A stretch of DNA of 64,000 nt. Source: Dillenia suffruticosa (lineage: Eukaryota > Streptophyta > Magnoliopsida > Dilleniales > Dilleniaceae). The stretch covers positions 2,296,501 through 2,360,500 of the forward strand of contig JAVTVX010000030.1 of assembly GCA_033439265.1 (NCBI GenBank). Direction: 5' to 3'. The translations under genes were made by a program, and so were the position numbers. Positions 44,311 to 55,381 of this stretch are shown piece after piece. The notes under the pieces are model-generated. The model saw nothing but the letters and a program-made list of their open reading frames with translations, ran no database searches and had not been told where the DNA came from. Positions within the stretch are counted from its first letter, which is position 1. The number at the start of each line of letters is the position of its first letter.

Positions 44311-45862
44311 GGTATAATGTAGTGAAGGACCTGTGTCAACCAGATACCAATGATCCGGTTAGCTTATTGAGCAACTTCTAGAATATACTTCTAAAGTTAA
44401 ATTATCTATCTGGCATGTACATGTTTAAATTATTGATCTTGGGCTGTATGGATATGGTTAGGTATGTTCTTTGCCAAAATTATATTTCTATTTTCATTTT
44501 TAGGAGCCCAAGGTCAGACAGTCATAGTTGTATGGCTTGCCACGTTTCCCATCTTTGGCTAGAGATAGGGTTTGTTTATTTGCTTATAAAACAATAACAG
44601 CAAGGGCTTGCCATAATCAGCGGAGACTACTAAAATCTGGGTTCTTATCCTGATCAAATAGGGGTTTGTTTAGGGTTCTGAAGATCAAGATGTGCATCAC
44701 TGTATTTATCATTTCGTTCTTACCATGTAGTGCTCCTTTGTCAAGTATTTTAACATAGACATTTCCCCTTTGCATCATCGTAAATTTTGAATTTTACAAA
44801 ACCCTCTGTGACTCTTTTCTGGGAGAAAGAATAACCGAGTCTAGAGTAACCAGCCAAAACCTAGATAAAGCATTTACCTTTTGCAATGCTTGCCCAAAGC
44901 TTTTCTGGTTTGAAAGGTCAGGTCAGCCCCTTGTATTGGACTGGGAAACGCAGAGTGCTGGCAAGGCATACTGGTGTGAACCTAGTACTGAGGGCATTAC
45001 TGGAGAAAATCAGTTAACTTTATGCATGTATGCTTGTTTGTCTGTTGCAAAAATTATTGTGTTAAATTTCATCCAATTCCCTCAAAAAAGGCCATCCTGG
45101 CTTAGAGTTAGATGTGAATTTATCTTCACAATTACCACTCATAATGGAAATTTCCGGTACTATTTTAAACGAAAGTCTTAAAATTCCTGCATTGCAAGGC
45201 AATTCGAATACTTTATAAATCACAAAAGAAGGCTAAGTACACCATTTTATTTATTTATGTATTATTATTTTTTTTAAAAAAAAATCCAAAATGGAGGATT
45301 GCAAGTTGCAAGTACTGAAATACATGTCTAGTACTACCCTCTAGGCCCAGTAGAAGTACAAGGGGGCTCATCCTTGCCAGTGACGAGAGTTCAAGCCCCC
45401 ACAACCCTCTTTCTTGTAAAGGGCATCGCCCTCCTAGTGGACCAAGAAACAGATAAACATGAGTGGTACTACGTTCAAGGATGCAATTCCTCGGTACACT
45501 CTCTCAAATACACCCTTAACATAAAAGTTAAAACCTCACCTATGATTAAAAGGCACCAACAGATAAAGAAAAGCCAACATGAAAGGAAAAAAATGGGGAG
45601 AGAGGAAGACATATGACAAGGTGAAGTAGAATCATAATGATGAAGAAATCCTTATAAACACTTGCATTGGTAGGAGCAGAAGACAAATAAGTCATGCCCA
45701 ATTCACCAAGAAACAACCCCTTATCTTCCCCCACGACCGTCCTCGAACACGCTACAGATACCATCTCCGCCATGCAATCCACCATAAACATTCTACACAA
45801 CAAAACCCCAATTTCACTTCCTCACATACAATCACTCGAAAAATGAAGGGGGTTGGGAGGGT

Positions 45863-46069
45863 TTAAGCGTATGGAAACAAAGTGTTTGACAGAGAGAAGA
45901 CAAGTGATTCGACCACGTTAGAGTTGGTCGAGCTTGAGCACACTACGTACGAGGTCGGAGTAGGAATTTGATTGGGCCCCGGATCTGTAGATTCAATTGG
46001 AGAAATAATCAACGGCGACAAGTCTGATGACATTTTTGCTGTTGAAATTATTTCTGATGGTTTTGCCAT
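45863..46069 (-). CDS. Doubtful short ORF, possibly a small gene
   Basis: I do not recognise it. ATG 46069 follows a CT/GA-rich leader (46070-46095) like those of the confirmed genes nearby, and the 68-residue product is Ser/Thr/Pro-rich. Further left, an open stretch at about 45604-45800 (with MFMVDCMAEMVSVACSRTVV and a hydrophobic end) could be a later exon: a donor-like GTATGTGAG lies between the two. The joined structure could not be confirmed. It could equally be chance. Confidence 0.25.
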   Translation of the reverse strand: MAKPSEIISTAKMSSDLSPLIISPIESTDPGPNQIPTPTSYVVCSSSTNSNVVESLVFSLSNTLFPYA

Positions 46070-46532
46070 CTCTCTCTCTCTCTCTGTCTCTCTCCCCAAG
46101 ATTTTGAAATTGTTGGACATTTTTAAGTTGAATTGAAATCGACCGTTGGCGGCTTTGATCATTTTTGACCATTTTAACCTCAATGGGGCTTTTCGTGAAA
46201 ACGCTGCGCAAGAAGAAAAAGATAAGAAATTACATGACATGACATTTGGCCTGTCCATCGAATTCACTTCCACCCCATAAATATTTTATAATTCTAAAAT
46301 TTTGGATTTTCTTTCCACTAAAATATTTATTTTAAAAATCTTATAAATTTATCCTAAATGTATTTTAATAAAATTATTGTTATAAATTTGTTAACAAAAT
46401 GATTGGTGTAGAGTAATGAAGGAATGAAGATAGCCTTTTTATCCTCCCACATCCTTAAAGCGAGGAAGAAAAAGAAAAAGAAAAATGTGTAGTCTTGGCT
46501 TGGAGTAATCACAAAAGTCTTTTTTGGGATGT

Positions 46533-46547
46533 GGGGGGGGGGGGGGG
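46533..46547. repeat. 15-G homopolymer
   Basis: An uninterrupted run of 15 G in AT-rich intergenic DNA. Confidence 0.9.
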
Positions 46548-46982
46548 AATTATATACGTATATTTTTATAATTTTTATCATCGGTATTCAGATTTTACCT
46601 GATTAATCTGGTTCTATTATACATGTATACATGTATATTCGTGAATAGGGTAGTGAAGTTAGGTTGTACGAAACAAAAACGGGAAAATGAAATATTTTGT
46701 AAGAATACAAAAAATAAAAAATAAGCAACCGTATATAAATATAAAAAATATAAGAATTTTTATATAATACTAATTATTTTATGAAAATAATAAAATAGTT
46801 ATATTTTATAATAAAAATCTAAAATGATCAAATATGTAATTATTAATTATAAGATAAATAATATAAAAAATTATAATATAATTAAATAAATAAGTAATTG
46901 ATTAAATATGAAAAATATGTAAATATGAAAAATATGTAAATATAAAAAATATCAGAACTTTTATAAAAATATTGATTAATTT

Positions 46983-47085
46983 ACAACAACAACGACAATA
47001 ACAACAAATTGCGCCTTAATCCCAATAAGTTGGGGTCGGATTTGATAGAATTTTTACGCTGGCTATCGACCTACCGCAAAAAAAT
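46983..47085. mobile_element. Conserved retroposon-like remnant
   Basis: ACAACAACGACAATAACAAC followed by GCGCCTTAATCCCAATAAG and TTGGGGTCGGA is a motif I recall from the 3' ends of plant retroposons in many genomes. Only about 100 bp remain and the class (SINE or LINE tail) is uncertain. Confidence 0.45.
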
Positions 47086-47161
47086 ATTGATTAATTTAGT
47101 ATGTTAAAATATTTTGAAAATAAAAAAATGTTAGCATTAAGAAGTTTCGGTGCGGACGAAA

Positions 47162-47183
47162 CCCCCCCCCCCCCCCCCCCCCC
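47162..47183. repeat. 22-C homopolymer
   Basis: An unbroken run of 22 C flanked by GACGAAA and TCTTTGG. Very long C runs are unstable and error-prone, so the exact length is unreliable. Confidence 0.9.
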
Positions 47184-47692
47184 TCTTTGGTATGGAACCA
47201 GAAATTTTAAAGCAAAGCCTCCAAAGCTATTTTTTGAAATTGAGATAAATGATAAAGGCTCTTCTGGATTTTACTAGACCATAAAGGCATAAATTAGAAT
47301 AGCTAATTGGTGCTTTTATGGCGTACTATGTTAACAATATATGACTTCAAGAAAAATGTGATTGACACAGGTGATCCAGTCCCATGGTTGCATTTGGGAA
47401 CATCTATGTTTGTATACCTTTACAAGTATGAAAATACCAGACAAAAAGTTTTATATATAAATATAAATGGAAATTAGCAAGGAAACAGAAACAAGACATC
47501 AATAACTTCTTCAAAGTTCAATCCTTCTACATTTTCCTCTTTTCCTTTCCCCCAGAAACTTAAATTCTGCCATTCTATGTATCCTATACACGATCCTTTC
47601 TGTCCAAGTCCTAATCTTCACCACACCTCTCCTTATCCACCAATAGGATTAGCAATATCAAACCGTACAAGTTATTTCTGACCTGCAAAAAG

Positions 47693-48487
47693 AACACAAG
47701 CTTATCAACCATTTAAGCTTTTTTCTACAATCAAAGGGTGTAGTAGCAAAGAGTTCTTTTCAATTTGAAAGATGGAAAACTAACACCAACCCAACTAGCA
47801 GCCCTGCCACAGCTAACCAATCCCAATCCCAATCCCAATCCCAACCCCAACCCCACCTCCCCCCCCCCCCAGGGGGAAAAATCCCGCATATGCTAATCAT
47901 CTAAATTTGACAAAGATAGAGAATTTTCAAGGTAGATGTGGCATTGATAGGTTTATATTATCATAGACTTTCTTCTACTTTTTCTGGTGCTTTGGGGGGG
48001 GGGGACTAGAAGATTCAGAAAGGGTAATGTCCATATGAAACTAAACCTATTCTTTCAAACACGTATATATATAAAGTTCACAACCGGTTTAAAACAGGTT
48101 GATTAGAGGATCATTTGGACATACACCGGCAATAGGGTTGAACAGGAAAAAATGCTTAGTTATGGAAGGCCTCTCAAGTATTAATGCAATATGTAGTATG
48201 CAGAGCCAAAACAACGACATATAGACACAGCACCACATCATGTTCATCAGCATATAATTGTTCATCAGAATATAATTCCTTTACGTGTGTTCTTCAGAAT
48301 GTACCCTATAATTAAATCCAAACAATTGCTAACTATTTGTGGGAGATATTTAAAAAATCCCTAGCTTTCAAAGGAAAGCAGCTTCCAAAGGAAACATAAG
48401 GTCAAAGCTCTATACTCACCCAACCATGGGCTCTGCTCATATGGCACATGGATCAGATTAAGAATATGAAGAAAATTAATTACTCAC
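47693..48487 (-). other. Probable intron in the MYB3R 3' untranslated region
   Basis: On the minus strand a consensus donor GGTG|GTGAGTA sits at 48487, 95 bases past the MYB3R stop codon. A strong acceptor (TTCTTTTTGCAG|GTCAG) sits at 47693. The intervening 795 bp contain a C-rich repeat and no coding sequence. The call rests on splice consensus only. Confidence 0.5.
47820..47876. repeat. CCCAAT-type repeat and C tract
   Basis: Four CCCAAT units followed by CCCCAA units and an 11-12-base C run, ending AGGGGGAAAAA. The sequence is not the plant telomere repeat (CCCTAAA). On the minus strand it is G-rich and could form a G-quadruplex. Confidence 0.85.
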
Positions 48488-48581
48488 CACCTTCGTTAAG
48501 CAGATGACTTCTCAGACCAAGAGTCAGCAAGTCCTTTAGGAAAAATCCTTTTTAAACAGCTAAAGAATTTGGCAAGCCATC

Positions 48582-51500
48582 CTAACTTTGATTCTTACAA
48601 GAAGTGACAGATTTAGAGTCTGCGGAATTCCATTCCATGTCAAATGCATATTCCAGACACTTCTCAACAGAATGTTTTGCAGCTGAAGTTTCAGACTTCC
48701 CTGAGCCTGGGCCAAGGAGCACAAGCTGCTTTGCATTTCTGGAAACGGCAGTACTGATATCATCTTCTCGACAGGGGTGATGGGCTTCTGTCTGGGATTT
48801 CTTGTCAGAATTAGTCCTTTCGGGTGTATAAAGGGCTTTGCTTTGTTTTAGATTTCTCGCATGCCTAGAAGTTCGAATGCCATGCCTTCTTATAATAGAT
48901 GGCGTGTTTCCATAATTTCTTGCCACACTCCTCAATATAGATTCCGGACTGCTCCAATTCACAGAACTTACTTTTTCAGTGCTTGAGGGAAGAGTATCAA
49001 TGGAATCAGGAGGACTTGATGGCGGCCTAATAAAACTGTCTGTGCTGGGAAAAGTACCAGTTTCTAAGAGACAGTTAAGATCTTTCAGATGGAGAGGCTC
49101 ATAACACAAGCCAATATGGTCCCCATTGTCTAATTTTGAAGGCGTGCTTGAATCTTTATATCTCTTGTTAACCTCCTCTGCTGACTTCAAAGAAAAGGCA
49201 TTGTTACCCAGCCTTAAAGTTGTACTTACTGAATCCGCAACGCCCAAGGCCAAAGATACTGAACCATCAGATATCCTTCTCGGATATTCAAGCAGTTTCT
49301 TGGGAGAAGCATCAACCTCAGAACATGAAGATGGATTCATTTTTCTTTTCTTACAAGCAGCCATGCCAGAGGAAGAATCCGGAGAGAGTTTTAGATGCCC
49401 AGACTTGGATGTATCATTCATCCGATCTGTGGCAGTAGCAGCATTGGGATGTTTAGCAATGATGTGATCTGATTGTCCTGGTGTGCTGACTGAAATAAAA
49501 CTAACTTGATGTCGTTCACTCGTCGGAGTATGTACAGTATCACTCTTCCCCCTAATTACATACCCAAACAGGAGTGTCTCTGGTTCATCTGCCACTTTTG
49601 TCCTTGTCTCAGTATTTCGTATTTTTGACTCTTGTTGGTGACTTAGCCTTGTGCCTGGACATGCTAGAACCAAATCCAGGTAACTTGTGTCTTCTTCACT
49701 GCCCTCCAAGCCCTCTTTCCGATCAGGAGAGAATGAGGTTCCCTGACTTCGTTTCACGACATCTGACTCTCCACTAGTTTCTTTCATGGTGCAACTGGAA
49801 AAGTTATGGGCAGGATATGCTGGAAGATGCACTGTAGAACTGCCACCCAAATATAAACTCATTTTCTTCTTCAAAGAGCAGTTCCAATGGTTTTTTATTG
49901 AGTTTTCAGTCCTGTTAAATAGAAACACATAAAACCGTCAGATCTCACGAGGAGAAATCTTGCAACACCATCCGCTAACAAAAATCTTCCTACATAATGT
50001 GTCAAGGTAAAGACGGTTTTGCCATTTTCCCAGGAAAACGGAATAAAAGGTTTAATGAAAGTAATAATCCAAATGGCAAAGTTCAAGGTTGTCAGCGTCA
50101 ATCAAGCTAATAAAAGAGTTTACAAAACCTGCAAAGAATATTAATTTGTGGAATAATATCAGTTAATACACACTACAACACCACATCCATTTAAAGCTTT
50201 TAAATTCCACAGGAAGCCCTCTTTTGCTAGCATGCTTCAATAAAATGAGAGAAATGCTTCCATTCATGGCATGCTACATGCTAAACTGCAAAGATGCAGC
50301 AAAAAGGAGAAAGTTGGAGATACAACTAAGACCATTGCCATGTTTCGATGTCTTCAGTATTTATGAATGCAATAATTAAGAATTAAAGGTGTGTCTAACT
50401 CCATGGTCAAAATATTTATACGTCAAGATGCAGATTGATAATTTGATTTGATACAAGCATTTTAATATATTTTTGCACTCTCTCAGAATTTACCAGACCA
50501 TTCGCTAACTATCCAGCTACAAAATTCATGCTAGAGCAATCTAACATACCTTCCAGGCAATAACTTCGCTATTTCAGCCCACCTGTTGCCATGCACCGAC
50601 TGAGCCTTAACAAGAACAAATTCCTCTACTTTGGTCCATGCAGCTTTATTAATATCAGGGTTCAAATGGTTGTGCCACCTAAAGAACAAAGGATATAGAT
50701 CAGATCACCTAGCACAAGCGCACCTTGAAGGAGAAGAAACAATCCACCGAATAATATGAATGACCGTAACAATCAACCAGTTTGCAAGAAGGGTGCTGTA
50801 CCTTTCCCGACATTGCTTGCCAATGCGCCCTGGTAAATGCGAAGCTATCTCAGACCACTTCTTCTTACCCTCTTTTCCCACCAGCTCAATGATAAGATCA
50901 TCTTCCTGGAATTGACAGTTAAAAGTAATTGATGAGCATGATCATTCTATTTAGAGACAGTCTACAGCCTCTCCAAAGTAAACTAGATAGATACTTAGGT
51001 TTCTACCTTCTTGGTCCAAGCTCCTTTAACAAGACTAGGATCAAGAACCTTCTGCCAGCGATGTAGGCACTGAACATCCGTACGACCAGTAACATATTCA
51101 GCTGCAAAAAAAATCATTTTGTCTCAATTAATCAACATTTCAGTGGTAATATGTGTAAGAATTTACATCTCTACTGGGAGAGAGAAGCATTCAGCTGAAT
51201 GCCTCAATCCTTAACTCTGTTTTGTCCTCAGTGCCCAAAATGAACCACTACAAGAAAATTTGGTTACGTAATACTAACCTACTTTTTTCCAGCATTTGCC
51301 TCCATACTTTTTGACTGCAACTCTTAGCCTGTCATCCTGGTAAATAAAATGAGGTAGATAGACATGAAGTTACTGCAGCCAAATGAATCTAGAATAATTT
51401 ATGGTTACAAGCCATGGCAATTCACTATTCACACACATAAGCAATTGCAAATATACAAAACATGTGGGCCAAAACATTCACATTCACCTCAACAAAAGGC

Positions 51501-52631
51501 AGCAGCACACATGAACACACAAATGCAGCATCATTAAGTGCAAGGAAGCGCACATTGCTACATGGCATCCAACAATATATAGCTACTAACCTCTTCCGCT
51601 GTCCAGCCTCCCTTTGTGGATCGTCTCGTGGGACCTGTTGTCCTTTTATGGCTACAAATTACAAGGAAAAAAAAATTAACAAAACCTTTTGGGGAAAAAA
51701 AATACCCATCTCAACCTAAAGCCTAATTAGCCAAAACCAAATTTATTGAACAAAAACAAACACCCTGCTATTAAATTATTAAATTCCTAAATCAGAAAGA
51801 CAACATCCGCAAGATTCTCAAAAGGCAAATCATAGTATTTCAGGCATTAACGTTAAAATCTGGTTCTAGTTTGGCATTTTGAGTAAATTTGTAAATTCGT
51901 GCATGTTGAGTCAAGATTTCCTAATCCCTGTGTTTTCAAAACATACAAATTCTACAAGCTATATAAATGAACAGCTCATATCACCCACCCCCATCGAAGA
52001 AAAAAAAACTGAAAATCAATGCAACAGTCATATTATAAGATATTTGTTTACCCCAAAAATAAGCCAATCTCAGTAGGATTTAGCATAGCATGGATCGCAA
52101 TATTATTTAATAAAAAATTAATAGTTCCATAAAAAAAAGAAACCTTCAAAAATAATTAATAAAAAAGGGGTCAAGAAATATCTCAAAAAATTTATCAAGT
52201 AGAAAATTTAAACCTAAACTCCATGAAATACCCCTAAATCTCCTAAAAAAGGGAAAATCAATTCACATCGCATCGGAGGAACGAAAAAACTACAAAAATA
52301 AAAACCGCAAAAAATTAATGAAGAAGAATGTCAAGTAATATCTTCGAGAATTTGTAAGTAGAAAAATTTAAACCTAAATGTCCAAGAAATTGAATCACAC
52401 CTAAATCTCCAAAAAAAATCAACTCATATTGCGTCTCTGGAACGAAAATAATAAAAAAAAACACAAAAATACAACTCTTAAACAAAATCAAGAAGACAGG
52501 AACCTTTGATCTTGAAGAAGATTTTGAAGCTTATCAGTATCGGAACTGTTGTTGGAGCCTGAATGATTCAAAGACATCGAGTTCACCACTCGCGTTTGTT
52601 CAATATTTTCCCTCTCTACTCCCATCTTCAT
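48582..52631 (-). CDS. MYB3R: Three-repeat MYB transcription factor (MYB3R)
   Basis: Seven exons, all in phase: 52504-52631, 51591-51651, 51279-51336, 51007-51101, 50802-50905, 50550-50678, 48582-49911, total 634 residues from ATG 52631 (a second ATG at 52625 is also possible). Three complete MYB repeats have their first tryptophans at about residues 59 (R1, GGWTAEEDD), 111 (R2, GAWTKKEDD) and 162 (R3, AAWTKVEEF). R3 is followed by [17 protein letters not shown]. The large last exon is Ser-rich and carries short basic and SP/TP sites typical of the family's regulatory region. MYB3R proteins bind MSA elements (AACGG core) in G2/M-phase genes. The shape is nearer the Arabidopsis MYB3R3/MYB3R5 repressor group than the activators MYB3R1/4, but that assignment is tentative. 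The leader is GA-rich (about 52632-52708). Confidence 0.95.
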
Positions 52632-54089
52632 AGATAGAGAGAGAAAGAAAGAGAGAAAATAAAAAAAATAGGTCTTGCAGATAGCTGTTAGTAGAGAGAG
52701 AGAGAGAGTCAGGGGTTTATAACGAGTTCGCGCGAAAACTCTGAGTGAGAGAGGAGAGAAATAGAAGAATAAGTAGACTACCATGGCACAAGAAAAGTCC
52801 AATGTTACCGTTTTTTGCCTTCATATATGTACGTGGCCTTCTTTGATAAAAAACTGTAGGGGCAAAAACGGACTTGGCTGAATTTGACAGTCCCGATTTA
52901 GCCACGTGGTACTGAAGGCTGCTTTGATGCATGTTCTGTGACCTTCCTGTGACAGTAGTAACTCCGTGAACCGTCCGATGGGGATGGGGACAAAAAGTTA
53001 GAAGTTGCCGTTTTAGTAGGGGCTTCAAAATGGTGTGCTCATTTATCTCCTTCCTTTTTTTTTTTTTTTTGAGCATGAAATAGAAATTTACGGATATTAA
53101 AAATTCCTATTTTTAATGATTAATGTTTAGTTTAAGAATAAAAAACCTAGGATATTTAGTTTAGATATTTCAGTTGAGAAAAAAATAAAATTCATTTTTA
53201 CCCCTAGAATGGTAAATTTGTGGGGTAAAAATAAAAAATTACATCGGATGCCAAAAAATTTTCAAATTTATTTTATTTATCTTAGGAGTTTTGAGTTGTG
53301 ATTGAGATGAGATAGTGATAAACTTGCAAAGGCTCCTAAAGATAATTATTTGGAATCATTTTGTATTTTTTTTAAAATGAGATGATTTTGATGGTTGTTT
53401 AAAAGTAGATTGTGAAACAGAGTTTGCCGATTCAAAATGGTCAAACAATGTAATCACCTACGAAGTTGTGAAGTTTATTTAGGAGTCCATGGATTCGTAG
53501 GAATAGAAAGGTACCTTGAAGAGATTAAATCACAACTTATGACGTTACAAAAGGAGAAATATGATTTAGTTGGAAATAATAAAATTTATGACGGTATACG
53601 TTAATTTAATCATTTTTTATTGAAAAGATATTTTATTGACTGTAACTCACTCCTCAACTATATCCTATATCCCATAACTCTGTATTCCGTATCTCATATG
53701 AGATTTGAACGGGAGGTAGTCCGACTCTAGCCACTTGAGGTCATGTGATTGTATTCCATATGCTCACGATATTTCGTATCTACGTGACAAGTTAGACTTG
53801 TGAGAAAAGTAGTGTATTTTTATAAGATGGTCAAAATACTCAAAGGGATATGTCTTTTTTGGTGAACATACGGATACACTGTTACTGAGATTGACTCCAA
53901 TGAATCCATATTTCTTGAAATGATTTTCCTAAGAGAAGTAAAATCAATTGAGATTTTACATTTTATGAGATAGATAAATCTAGTGGATCAGCTAAGCTCA
54001 GTGACAAGTCCAAGAATCCATTGTAGATCTTGATTTTAATGAAAGCGATCCATCTAGAGATGAATGAGTTCCCCCTCCTTATAGGAATA

Positions 54090-54300
54090 ATCGAGCATGC
54101 ATAAACAATCAAACTTAGAAATCTAACAAACGTGTTATTAAATATGTTATTGAGATATATAACACAAAAATTTTGATTTATTTAATTTACATTCTTACAC
54201 GTGCAGAGAATAAATTTAACAAAGAGCAATGGAGCAATAGCATAAACCATCAAACTTAGAAATCAAATATGCCATTAAATATGAGGATGAGTTTTCCAGA
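54090..54300. repeat. Two-copy direct repeat, about 140 bp apart
   Basis: GAGCATGCATAAACAATCAA...ACTTAGAAATCTAACAAAC at about 54093 recurs, diverged, at about 54232 as AATAGCATAAACCATCAA...ACTTAGAAATC, each followed by an ATTAAATATG block. Confidence 0.7.
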
Positions 54301-54350
54301 CTAACGCAAACACGTTAAAAAGAAAGTGCATTTAACTTAAGCTTACCTCC

Positions 54351-54366
54351 ACCGGGGGGCGCCGGG

Positions 54367-54398
<32 letters not shown>

Positions 54399-54401
54399 GA
54401 G
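54351..54401. repeat. G/C-rich block followed by a 24-A run
   Basis: CCGGGGGGCGCCGGGGGGCC at 54352-54371 precedes CTC and an unbroken poly(A) of about 24. It may be the end of a retroposed sequence, but no body is recognised upstream. Confidence 0.6.
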
Positions 54402-54461
54402 ACCCAGGTCCATTAAATGGATGAAATTGTTATTAGAATCAGAAAACCACTGAATTGAAGG

Positions 54462-55030
54462 TTAACAAGCGCCTTTGCCCGGTAGACCCTCTTCCATGTG
54501 CATAAAACATTCCTTGAAGATCAACCGAGGAGTCCAAAACATGAACCCCATGAACATAAACAAGCTTTTTCTATAATTGATTCCCAGAAGGGTGTTGATA
54601 AAGAAACACATGTGACAACTTGGAGGAGGGAATGGTATTGACCTTCAGCACCCATGTGATCAGTTGAGTGCAGACAGAAAGGCAAAAGTAATTGAGTAAA
54701 AGCAATGGCTCCATGGACTTTAAGGGGAGCATACTCTGCTTCTGGCTTGAGTTTGTCTAGGATGATAGCAGAAACGGCATAAGCGAAGAAGGTGAGAGAG
54801 ATGGAGTGTCCGAAGTTGTGGAGATGGTTGCTGGGGATGGTGCCATCTGGGTCAAATGCTTGGATTCGGTTGGGGCCGATGAAGAGCTCCGTGAAAATGG
54901 AAGCCGTACAGCCAAACATGATCAAGTAAAGCACAAGATGTCTTACTTTGGAGGTGAGAAGCCATGCAAGTGATGTGTAGGTTGGCTTTGAGCGTGGAAC
55001 TTCATGTTGTTGAGTAGATGCCATGGCCAT
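54462..55030 (-). pseudogene. DUF716 (TMEM45-like) membrane protein, decayed
   Basis: From ATG 55030 the first 145 or so residues are good DUF716 sequence: hydrophobic helices and the family blocks HNFGHSISL, LLPFCLHSTDHMGAEGQYH. Around 54600-54620 the frame shifts. The continuation in another frame (TLLGINYRKS, then FMGFMFWTPRLIFKECFMHMEEG, ending at TAA 54462) matches the family's next blocks but lacks roughly 15-20 residues between them. The in-frame product would end at 54521 after 169 residues with an aberrant tail. The family is a plant multi-span membrane protein group annotated as viral-response or TMEM45-like, of poorly defined function, usually about 270-300 residues. Confidence 0.75.
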
Positions 55031-55124
55031 GTATACTTGAAAAAGAAAATCTCAAAATATTTCGTCCCCAGGACTTAATGCATATTTCATTAAAGTTTTG
55101 AAGAAACTCAAACTGCTAATGCCT

Positions 55125-55158
<34 letters not shown>
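55125..55158. repeat. GA microsatellite upstream of the DUF716 remnant
   Basis: About 16 GA units roughly 100 bp upstream of ATG 55030, matching the GA-rich leaders of other genes in the window. Confidence 0.9.
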
Positions 55159-55159
<1 letters not shown>

Positions 55160-55381
55160 AGTGGCCGATAGGATTCGCCAGTCCCTCGATTTTTCAATTT
55201 GTTTCTCCGTTTGTTTTTTGTTTTTGTTTCTTCGACATTTTCTATTTATTCGTTTAGACATATGATGATGAATTAATGACAAGGAGCGGGTTGGGCCACG
55301 GCCCGGTGCGGCCGAAAGATTGGGCTGGCCAGACAGGCTGGTGTATTCTCCAAACAAAACATGCTTCGGGCCACCCCACAA

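Larger units (their letters stand above)
44311..47690. other. Intergenic region between cpFtsY and MYB3R
   Basis: Contains the cpFtsY 3' flank, one doubtful small ORF (45863-46069, minus), a TE-like conserved block at 46983-47085, a 15-G run at 46533-46547 and a 22-C run at 47162-47183. A GC-rich segment at 45350-45500 with GAGTTCAAGCCCCC could be a SINE fragment but lacks a clear A box. Confidence 0.5.
52632..54461. other. Intergenic region upstream of MYB3R
   Basis: The first 80 bp are the GA-rich MYB3R leader. A T tract lies at 53057-53071. From 53100 to 54300 the DNA is AT-rich; 53640-53990 has longer words resembling retrotransposon LTR sequence, but no matching second LTR is present. 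No gene could be supported. Confidence 0.5.

Noticed and set aside
45330..45480. SINE suggested by GAGTTCAAGCCCCC
   Set aside because: A B-box-like word only; no convincing A box or poly(A) end.
48582..49928. Reading the MYB3R last exon as a separate gene starting MFLFNRTEN
   Set aside because: The first residues come from intron sequence; a consensus acceptor at 49912 joins the exon to the third MYB repeat.
53640..53990. Solo LTR
   Set aside because: The words look LTR-like but no terminal TG...CA pair or target duplication could be defined.
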